Below are positions 1 through 5,417 of a stretch of 12,661 nt of DNA, piece by piece (the stretch's first letter is position 1; each line of letters begins with the position of its first letter). The position numbers and the translations under genes are program-made. Origin of the DNA: Arenicella sp. (GTDB lineage Bacteria; Pseudomonadota; Gammaproteobacteria; Arenicellales; Arenicellaceae); NCBI GenBank assembly GCA_023299895.1, contig JALZWI010000118.1:1-12661 (forward strand). The letters run 5' to 3'. Below the pieces are notes generated by a model. The model was not told the origin of the DNA. It did no database searches and saw nothing but the letters and a program-made list of their open reading frames with translations.

Positions 1-1199
1 GCGATACCGACACCGTAAAGACCGGCAAACTCACTAGAGAAAAAGATAATCGCGCATAAGGTTAATACAGGAATGACCACTGACTCCATACCAATGGCAA
101 GACCAGCAATCATCACGGTCGCCGCACCAGTGTCGCCTGCCGCTGCAATTGTGCGAATCGGTTTTCCTGCAGTGTAATACTCAGTGACTAAACCAATGAT
201 AATACCGCCAATCGAACCAATCACTACGGATAACCAAACACCGTTAGAGATGCCAAAAGCTTTGACTAAAAAGTAAGACACCACAATAAATAAAACAGAG
301 GTGCCCATGGTGCCAGTACGAAGTGCTTTTTCTGGTGCCTGTCCGCTCAATAGAGTAATCAAAATAATACCTGCTATTGAACACAATAGACCAACCGAAG
401 ATAAGGCTAACGGTAAGGCCATAAGTGATTGTTGATTACCACCAAGTTGTGTCAACATTGCTATGCTAAGCGTTGAGGCAATCGCGATGGTGGCGATCAT
501 TGAACCGACATACGATTCAAAAATATCAGAACCCATACCCGCAACGTCACCAACATTATCTCCGACGTTATCAGCAATAACGGCTGGGTTACGTGGGTCA
601 TCTTCTGGTATGCCCGCTTCAACTTTGCCGACTAGATCGGCGCCTACGTCAGCACTTTTTGTAAAAATCCCACCACCAACGCGGGAGAATAATGCAACAA
701 CCGAGCCGCCCATACCAAAGCCGTGAATGGTATGAACTGTCTGTGGGTCACCACCATAAACATAGTACAAAGTGCCTAAGCCTAGTAGCCCCATAGATGC
801 GACGGTTAAACCCATTACCGAACCACCGTAAAAGGCGACTTTCAAGGCAGCTGCAGCGCCTTGTTCATGAGCGGCCGTTGTTGTCCTAGTATTAGCCTTA
901 GTCGCGGTGAACATACCAACATAGCCTGCGAATGCAGAACAGAATGCACCCAACAAAAAGGCTATCATAGTATTGATACCTAGGTCAGATATTGCGATTA
1001 GAATTGCCAGAATGGCTAAAAAGCCAGCCATAATAGTGTATTCGCGACGCATAAACGCCATTGCACCAATATGGATTTGAGCGCCGATGCTGGCAACTTT
1101 TGCGTTGCTGACTTTTAATTTAGCGATTGCCGAATAAACGAAAAACGCGAAAATGAGACCTAAAACCCCAAGTAAAATAGGAACTGATTGTAATAACAT
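1..1199 (-). CDS. hppA: Membrane-bound ion-translocating pyrophosphatase, N-terminal part (cut by window edge)
   Basis: This integral membrane enzyme hydrolyses PPi and uses the energy to pump H+ or Na+ across the inner membrane. The frame is open from the ATG (complement of 1197-1199) to the left edge, giving 399 codons of a protein usually near 650-800 residues. Visible are hydrophobic helices from residue 5 onward, the PPi/Mg-binding motif DVGADLVGKVE at 184-194, DDPRNP at about 200-205, the DNVGDNVGD acidic cluster at 210-218, GMGSDIFESY at 221-230 carrying the helix-6 glutamate E228, and later TEYYT. The start is firm: GGAGG (complement of 1207-1211) lies 7 bases before the ATG. The VAGMGSD form resembles the K+-dependent subclass, but the residues that settle K+ dependence and the pumped ion lie in the missing C-terminal part. 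It diverges from ppa, the soluble enzyme for the same substrate. The family is certain; the ion is not known. Confidence 0.95.
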   Translation of the reverse strand, partial: MLLQSVPILLGVLGLIFAFFVYSAIAKLKVSNAKVASIGAQIHIGAMAFMRREYTIMAGFLAILAILIAISDLGINTMIAFLLGAFCSAFAGYVGMFTATKANTRTTTAAHEQGAAAALKVAFYGGSVMGLTVASMGLLGLGTLYYVYGGDPQTVHTIHGFGMGGSVVALFSRVGGGIFTKSADVGADLVGKVEAGIPEDDPRNPAVIADNVGDNVGDVAGMGSDIFESYVGSMIATIAIASTLSIAMLTQLGGNQQSLMALPLALSSVGLLCSIAGIILITLLSGQAPEKALRTGTMGTSVLFIVVSYFLVKAFGISNGVWLSVVIGSIGGIIIGLVTEYYTAGKPIRTIAAAGDTGAATVMIAGLAIGMESVVIPVLTLCAIIFFSSEFAGLYGVGI

Positions 1200-1205
1200 G
1201 TAAAG

Positions 1206-1211
1206 CCCTCC
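1206..1211 (-). promoter_or_regulatory. Strong Shine-Dalgarno site of hppA
   Basis: The minus strand reads GGAGGG here, followed by seven bases and the hppA ATG. It is the closest match to the anti-Shine-Dalgarno core that I saw ahead of any gene in the window. It fixes the start of the membrane pyrophosphatase and suggests high translation. Confidence 0.85.
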
Positions 1212-1384
1212 AATGGATTATTAATCACAGAGTCGAGTTCAACATGTCACCCAATTCGCATCATAATGGTTACGAATTAGCGCAATAAAATTTTACGTTA
1301 TAAAAAACTTACAAATATAGTGTGATGTTGGCTCAATCTGATAAAAGTTAAAGAAACAAAATTATAGTTTTTAGTATTAATGCA

Positions 1385-1418
1385 GCTGTATCTAGCTACT
1401 GAATCAGTATAATACAGC
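1385..1418. repeat. Nested inverted repeats over the ppa promoter (possible operator)
   Basis: The outer arms GCTGTAT (1385-1391) and ATACAGC (1412-1418) are perfect reverse complements. Between them lies a second perfect dyad, TACTGA-A-TCAGTA (1397-1409). The spacing is uneven: 5 bases on the left and 2 on the right. The ppa -10 box (1408-1413) is overlapped by both the inner right arm and the outer right arm. Transcription should start downstream, so this would act as DNA (a protein-binding site) more than as an RNA hairpin. I do not recognise the site as that of a known regulator. Confidence 0.5.
1408..1413 (+). promoter_or_regulatory. Probable -10 box of ppa
   Basis: A perfect TATAAT lies 40 bases before the ppa ATG. 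No good -35 hexamer stands 16-18 bases upstream (the candidates are CTGTAT, GCTGTA and AGCTGT), so the promoter may depend on an activator or on the surrounding dyad symmetry. The predicted start, near 1420, would leave a leader of about 35 bases. Confidence 0.55.
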
Positions 1419-1453
1419 AAAATTTTTATGACCATTCTTTCGGAGCAATACAC

Positions 1454-1984
1454 ATGTCACTAAATTTGGTAGGCCCAGGTAAATCATTACCAGACGATAT
1501 CAATGTAATCATTGAAATTCCCCGCTACGGCGATCCAATTAAGTATGAAGTAGATAAAGAGACGGGCGCGATGTTTGTTGACCGCTTTATGTCAACCGCT
1601 ATGCATTACCCTTGTAACTATGGTTATGTTCCGCAGACACTTTCAGATGATGGTGACCCTGTTGATGTTCTGGTACTTGCCCCTTTTCCTTTGGTCACTG
1701 GTTCAGTAGTACGTTGTCGTCCGATTGGCGTGTTAGAAATGGAAGACGAAGCAGGTATGGATGCAAAAATTTTAGCAGTGCCAGTTGAAAAGCTAACCAA
1801 GTTCTATAACAACGTGACGACTTTCAGAGATGTTCAACAAGAAATGCTAGATAAAATTTCACATTTCTTTGAACACTACAAAGACCTTGAGCAAGGTAAG
1901 TGGGTGAAAGTAAAAGGTTGGGCAGGTAAAGAAGAAGCCCGTAAAGAGATTATTGATTCAGCCGCACGTTACAGCGAGAGTTAA
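1454..1984 (+). CDS. ppa: Soluble family I inorganic pyrophosphatase
   Basis: This cytoplasmic Mg-dependent enzyme hydrolyses PPi to two phosphates and so pulls forward PPi-releasing reactions such as nucleotide polymerisation, aminoacylation and the GlmU uridylyl transfer. Its 176 residues match the E. coli enzyme in length. Expected active-site residues are visible: E21, K30, E32, R44, Y52, Y56, the D66/D68/D71 cluster in DDGDPVD, and D98 and D103 in [18 protein letters not shown] and GKWVKV near the C-terminus are also typical of the gammaproteobacterial form. GGAG at 1442-1445 lies 8 bases before the ATG and supports the start. The gene is monocistronic: it has its own -10 box and ends 18 bases before a strong terminator. 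It diverges from the membrane pyrophosphatase gene. Confidence 0.98.
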   Translation: MSLNLVGPGKSLPDDINVIIEIPRYGDPIKYEVDKETGAMFVDRFMSTAMHYPCNYGYVPQTLSDDGDPVDVLVLAPFPLVTGSVVRCRPIGVLEMEDEAGMDAKILAVPVEKLTKFYNNVTTFRDVQQEMLDKISHFFEHYKDLEQGKWVKVKGWAGKEEARKEIIDSAARYSES

Positions 1985-2002
1985 TAATTATTCAAATACT
2001 AT

Positions 2003-2029
2003 AAAAAAGCGCTCATTGAGCGCTTTTTT
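2003..2029. terminator. Bidirectional intrinsic terminator between ppa and xerC
   Basis: The stem GCGCTC (2009-2014) pairs with GAGCGC (2018-2023) around a three-base ATT loop. It is flanked by six A (2003-2008) and six T (2024-2029), so each strand reads as hairpin plus U-tract. It can end both ppa (plus) and the convergent dapF-DUF484-xerC transcript (minus). The xerC stop codon (complement of 2028-2030) overlaps the T-tract, so the terminator begins within the last xerC codon. Confidence 0.92.
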
Positions 2030-2936
2030 ATTTTGGGGCTTTCTTAGCACGTGGATGAGCATCGTCATAAACTTGCGCTAAATGCTGAAAATCTAAATGA
2101 GTGTAGATTTGAGTGGTACTAATATTGGAGTGACCAAGCAGTTCTTGTACCGATCTTAATTCGCCACTAGATTCTAATAGATGGCTGGCAAAAGAATGAC
2201 GCAGCATGTGTGGGCTAACAGAAATTTCGATGCCTTGTTTTATTGCCCAATATTTGACGCGCTGCTGTATAGTGCGTGGATTGATGCGATTGCCATGTTG
2301 GCTTACAAACACTGCCTGATAGTCTTTAAGTGGAAAACTATTTCTGACTAAAATCCAATCTTGTAGCGCTTTAAGGGCATGACGACCAATCGGTAGATCT
2401 CTGGTTTTGTTGCCTTTACCTGTTACACGAATTAGTTGTCCATCTAAAGACAAATCATTTAAATCGAGGCGACATAACTCAGCTAATCTCAGACCAGAAG
2501 AATAAAATAATTCTAGAACAGCTTTATCTCGATAACTGATCGGATTGTCTATATCAATCTCAACCAAGTTGGTGATCTGGTCGACACTCAGAGTTTTTGG
2601 TAAGCGTTTTTCTGCTTTAGGTGCTTTAACGTCGTCGAAAGGATTACTTTTAACAAGTCTGTGTTGGACTAGAAAATTACACAAGCTGCGCCCAGAAGAT
2701 AAGATCCGTTGAATGCTTTTGGGGTTCATGCCATTGGCATTTAAATGTGCAGAAAACTGTCTAATGAGATGAGTGTTTATACCTTGCCATAGCATCACAC
2801 CTTTATCATCACAAAAACTAAGAAATTTGACTATGTCGCGTTGATAGGCACTTAAGGTATGAGGAGAAAGCCGCCGTTCAATTTCCAGACCATTAAGGTA
2901 CCGTTCGATATCATCATTAACGCTGTAAGAGGTCAT
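2028..2936 (-). CDS. xerC: Tyrosine recombinase XerC
   Basis: XerC acts with XerD (not in the window) at the dif site near the terminus, resolving chromosome dimers at the FtsK-bearing septum. The 302 residues have the two-part family layout: an N-terminal SAM-like DNA-binding domain (about 5-95) and a C-terminal catalytic domain. All catalytic residues are visible: R150 in GLRLAE, K174 in VTGKGNK, H243 and R246 in HMLRH, H269 in LLGHS, and the nucleophile Y278 in IYTHLD. They sit 2-3 residues from their E. coli XerC positions. XerC rather than XerD is inferred mainly from context: it follows dapF and DUF484, as in many gammaproteobacteria. Its ATG begins one base after the DUF484 stop, so the two are probably translationally coupled. 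Its stop codon lies inside the terminator it shares with ppa. Confidence 0.96.
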   Translation of the reverse strand: MTSYSVNDDIERYLNGLEIERRLSPHTLSAYQRDIVKFLSFCDDKGVMLWQGINTHLIRQFSAHLNANGMNPKSIQRILSSGRSLCNFLVQHRLVKSNPFDDVKAPKAEKRLPKTLSVDQITNLVEIDIDNPISYRDKAVLELFYSSGLRLAELCRLDLNDLSLDGQLIRVTGKGNKTRDLPIGRHALKALQDWILVRNSFPLKDYQAVFVSQHGNRINPRTIQQRVKYWAIKQGIEISVSPHMLRHSFASHLLESSGELRSVQELLGHSNISTTQIYTHLDFQHLAQVYDDAHPRAKKAPK

Positions 2937-2937
2937 T

Positions 2938-3606
2938 TTATCCAGTTGGTTGTAATCGAGATAAACAAATGCCAGTCATAATGCCAAGCCGATCTAAATG
3001 CGTTGTGCCGAGTTCATTGGTGTACCTTTTAGGGTTTTTTGAGCCAAGCCCAAGAATACCAATTGTGCTGTTATCATCACTGGCGCGCATTGGAATAAGC
3101 GCTGCCGATTTAACCTCATTGGAAAAAAACAAAGCAGTAATATTGCTCGGCCAGCGATCATCGCAAACTGATTGATCATTGACTAAGCGTCGTAATGTGT
3201 CCTGGTAAACAGCGTCTTCTGCGGGGCGAAGCTCGGTTGATTGTTTGGTCTTGAAAGAAACTTCATCGATCTCAAAGGTTTTTCTAAGCAATAAAGGAAA
3301 TTCGCTGGCGAATTCAGATAAGTTATTAAAGCCGATTAGTTGATAGATAACTTTGCTAAAACTGTCACTGATTAATTCGTTTTCACGAACGACTTCAATA
3401 AATTCTGATTGCTTGGATTGAAACTTGCCAAGACGCGCTTTGAGCTGCTCAATTTGTTTTTCAATCAATGATACTGAGCCACGATTATCAGACAGGGTAA
3501 CCAGTTCTAATAATTCTGGATGGCGTTGAAAAATATCTGGATTGGTCTTTAAAAAATCGATTAAATCGGATGTTTCAAATGATTCTTTTTGTTCAGCTAA
3601 GCTCAT
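2938..3606 (-). CDS. DUF484 family protein (YigA-like)
   Basis: This is a cytoplasmic protein of unknown function in the DUF484 family, found mostly beside xerC in proteobacteria. The 222 residues have the family hallmarks: an N-terminal FLKTNPDIFQRHPELL block (about 18-33), then VSLIEKQIEQLKARL, which begins a probable coiled coil (about 45-75). A GAF-like C-terminal half follows, with AALIPM and GILGLGSKNPKRY near 169-194. There is no signal peptide or membrane segment. GGGAA about 5 bases before the ATG supports the start. It lies 71 bases after dapF and one base before xerC. The position suggests a link with recombination or co-expression only; no biochemical role can be read from it. Confidence 0.9.
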   Translation of the reverse strand: MSLAEQKESFETSDLIDFLKTNPDIFQRHPELLELVTLSDNRGSVSLIEKQIEQLKARLGKFQSKQSEFIEVVRENELISDSFSKVIYQLIGFNNLSEFASEFPLLLRKTFEIDEVSFKTKQSTELRPAEDAVYQDTLRRLVNDQSVCDDRWPSNITALFFSNEVKSAALIPMRASDDNSTIGILGLGSKNPKRYTNELGTTHLDRLGIMTGICLSRLQPTG

Positions 3607-3630
3607 TATTATTCCCGTACTAAATTGTCG

Positions 3631-3645
3631 ACTGTTTATGACAGT
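3631..3645 (-). repeat. Small inverted repeat between dapF and DUF484
   Basis: ACTGT and ACAGT form a perfect 5-bp dyad with a five-base loop, in the 71-base gap between the dapF stop and the DUF484 start. In the minus-strand transcript it would be a weak hairpin about 25 bases before the DUF484 ATG. There is no U-tract, so it is not an intrinsic terminator. A role in mRNA processing or translation is only a guess. Confidence 0.25.
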
Positions 3646-3677
3646 TCGTATTACATTTTGAGATTCTTACTAATAGA

Positions 3678-4511
3678 TTACAACTCAATAATACCATCAA
3701 AAACACTCACCGCAGGCCCTGTCATCATGATTGGCTGACCTTCACCTGCCCAGCTAATTTGTAAATCACCACCAGTTAAGTGAGCAGTAACGGAATTGTC
3801 TAAATCACCATTGAGAATACCAGTAACCGCAGCAGCACAGGCGCCACTGCCACAAGCAATGGTTTCTCCGGCACCGCGCTCATAAACACGTAAAGAAAAT
3901 TCTTGGCGATTAATTATTTGCATAAAACCGATATTTGCTCGCTCAGGAAATGCTTCATGAGATTCAAGTAATGGACCAAGCAATTTAACATTATCAGTTT
4001 GAATATCAGCTACCTGAATAACAACATGTGGGTTACCGACAGATAATGCAGAAAATTCGACACTTTGATTATTGATTGTGAGCAGATACGTGTCTTGTCG
4101 TTGCGCAAAATTGAGAGGTATTTGCGCAGGTAAAAAATTCGGCACCGGCATTTTAACTGTAACCAGCTTACTATCAGTATTTAGATTCAATACCATATCA
4201 CCAGCAGTTGTCTCAACCGTAATTGGGTTTTTTTTGCTTAAGCCATGTTCACGAACAAAAAGCGCAAAACATCGTGAACCATTACCACATTGACCAACTT
4301 CACTGCCATCAGCATTTAAAATGCGATATTTAAAATCAATATCGTCACGATCAGATTGTTCAATAATTAAAATTTGATCACAGCCGACACCAAAATGCCG
4401 ATCCGCAATGTTTGCAGCTTGTTCAGCGGACAAAGGTATTCGCCCTTGGGTAAAATCAAATACCACAAAGTCGTTACCTAAGCCGTGCATTTTGGTGAAA
4501 GGCAGTTTCAT
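3678..4511 (-). CDS. dapF: Diaminopimelate epimerase
   Basis: DapF is a PLP-independent cytoplasmic epimerase. It turns LL-diaminopimelate into the meso form, which serves in peptidoglycan cross-links and as the direct precursor of lysine. The 277 residues match the family length. The two catalytic cysteines of the two-base mechanism are seen: C75 in GQCGNGSRC and C220 in TIACGSGAC. The substrate-binding segments MHGLGNDF (8-15), SVGNPHVV (about 157-164) and ERGAGET (211-217) are also intact. It is the first gene of the minus-strand dapF-DUF484-xerC cluster, an order also known from E. coli. The usual upstream partner lysA is absent; a divergent nucleotidase gene stands there instead. The ribosome site is weak (GGTT about 11 bases before the ATG), but the N-terminus MKLPFTKMHG aligns with the family, so the start is likely right. 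Confidence 0.97.
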   Translation of the reverse strand: MKLPFTKMHGLGNDFVVFDFTQGRIPLSAEQAANIADRHFGVGCDQILIIEQSDRDDIDFKYRILNADGSEVGQCGNGSRCFALFVREHGLSKKNPITVETTAGDMVLNLNTDSKLVTVKMPVPNFLPAQIPLNFAQRQDTYLLTINNQSVEFSALSVGNPHVVIQVADIQTDNVKLLGPLLESHEAFPERANIGFMQIINRQEFSLRVYERGAGETIACGSGACAAAVTGILNGDLDNSVTAHLTGGDLQISWAGEGQPIMMTGPAVSVFDGIIEL

Positions 4512-4539
4512 AATGCGTATTTAACCATATAATTGACTC

Positions 4540-4566
4540 AAACTGATGCAATTAAGGCGTCAGTTT
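4540..4566. repeat. Inverted repeat in the dapF/yrfG divergent promoter region
   Basis: AAACTGA (4540-4546) and TCAGTTT (4560-4566) are perfect reverse complements. As plus-strand RNA the stem extends inward by a U·G and two G-C pairs, giving ten pairs around a seven-base loop (AATTAAG). It sits near the middle of the 109-base gap between two divergent genes, where an operator controlling both would be expected. No run of T follows on either strand, so it is not an intrinsic terminator. I do not recognise the motif. Confidence 0.45.
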
Positions 4567-4620
4567 CAACATTGTTATATTTATTAAGCCACTTATAAAA
4601 CATATTACTAATCGCAATCT

Positions 4621-5289
4621 ATGGAAATTAAAATTAATTGGTCAAAAATAGATACTGTCTTGTTGGATATGGATGGCACTTTATTAGATCTGCACTATGA
4701 TAATTATTTTTGGCGACAGTATTTACCAAAAATCTATGCGGATAAAAATCAATTATCTTTGCAAGAGACGATGTTAATACTTGAACCTCTGTTTAAAGAC
4801 CATGCTGGTACTTTAAATTGGTATTGTGTTAATTTCTGGTCCGAACAACTTGAGCTCGATATCATGCAGCATAAGCATGAGGTGGTAAATAAAATTAGAT
4901 ATCGACCAGATGCGAAATTGTTTTTGAAAGTGTGTCGTACTAATGTGACTGACTTACGCTTGATTACCAACGCGCATCGCGATGTGTTAAACCTAAAGAT
5001 CCAACATACTCAGTTAGATCAATACTTTGACACCATGCTGTGTTCACATGAGCTTGATGCACCCAAAGAAGACCAACGTTTTTGGCAGAACTTACAGGCT
5101 AGGCAAGGCTTTGATCCGAGGCGATCATTGTTTATAGATGACAGTGAAGCGGTGCTTGACGCGGCTGCTGATTATGGCATTGCTAATGTATTAAGCATTG
5201 AAAGTCCAGACTCAGAAAACATCAGAACAACGCTGAGTAAATATCAAATGATTGATTCCTTTCGTTACTTAAGCGGTGCTGGAAGGTAG
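4621..5289 (+). CDS. yrfG: HAD-family GMP/IMP nucleotidase, YrfG type
   Basis: This is a HAD-superfamily phosphatase closely resembling E. coli YrfG, which dephosphorylates GMP and IMP. The 222 residues equal the E. coli length. HAD motif I is LLDMDGTLLD (nucleophile D16, acid/base D18), motif II is T116 in LITNAH, motif III includes K149 in PKEDQRFW, and motif IV is FIDDSE (D173, D174). The cap region has the YrfG signature DNYFW (27-31) and TLNWYC with WSEQLELDI (about 64-81), which separates it from the HAD protein YigB found between xerC and uvrD in E. coli. No clear ribosome site precedes the ATG, but the N-terminus aligns with YrfG. It diverges from dapF and converges on uvrD. The exact substrate is inferred from likeness. 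Confidence 0.88.
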   Translation: MEIKINWSKIDTVLLDMDGTLLDLHYDNYFWRQYLPKIYADKNQLSLQETMLILEPLFKDHAGTLNWYCVNFWSEQLELDIMQHKHEVVNKIRYRPDAKLFLKVCRTNVTDLRLITNAHRDVLNLKIQHTQLDQYFDTMLCSHELDAPKEDQRFWQNLQARQGFDPRRSLFIDDSEAVLDAAADYGIANVLSIESPDSENIRTTLSKYQMIDSFRYLSGAGR

Positions 5290-5353
5290 TCTGCAATTTT
5301 AGTTCTTTTAGCGCCCTGATAGTCATCAGCCACATTGCCGCTATTAGTATTTG

Positions 5354-5398
5354 ATCCGGTTATTGGATGGCGTTATTAGTGCTTTCCATTCACCGGAT
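5354..5398. repeat. Inverted repeat in the yrfG/uvrD convergent gap
   Basis: ATCCGGT (5354-5360) and ACCGGAT (5392-5398) are perfect reverse complements. A second short pair, TGGA (5364-5367) and TCCA (5385-5388), lies inside, so a two-step hairpin can form on either strand. No T-run follows it on either strand, so it lacks the look of an intrinsic terminator. A separate small dyad, CTGAT-AGTC-ATCAG, is at 5316-5329. The 128-base gap holds no gene that I can see. Confidence 0.4.
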
Positions 5399-5417
5399 AT
5401 TGATAAATTCACATCGC

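Noticed and set aside
463..726. Open plus-strand frame of 87 codons opposite hppA
   Set aside because: It lies wholly antisense to the well-supported membrane pyrophosphatase, its composition is low-complexity Pro/Thr/Ser, and it has no family likeness. It is a shadow frame.
1361..1366. TATAAT on the minus strand as an hppA -10 box
   Set aside because: No -35-like hexamer is present 16-18 bases upstream, and the implied leader of about 150 bases is long. In AT-rich DNA this match alone is not enough, although it remains possible.
1298..1435. Minus-strand 45-codon frame in the hppA/ppa gap
   Set aside because: It runs antisense across the ppa promoter, has no clear ribosome site and is rich in AT-driven residues. 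It is most likely chance.
4621..5289. Calling the HAD gene yigB from its place near xerC and uvrD
   Set aside because: The cap-domain signatures and the 222-residue length match YrfG, so sequence was preferred over gene order.
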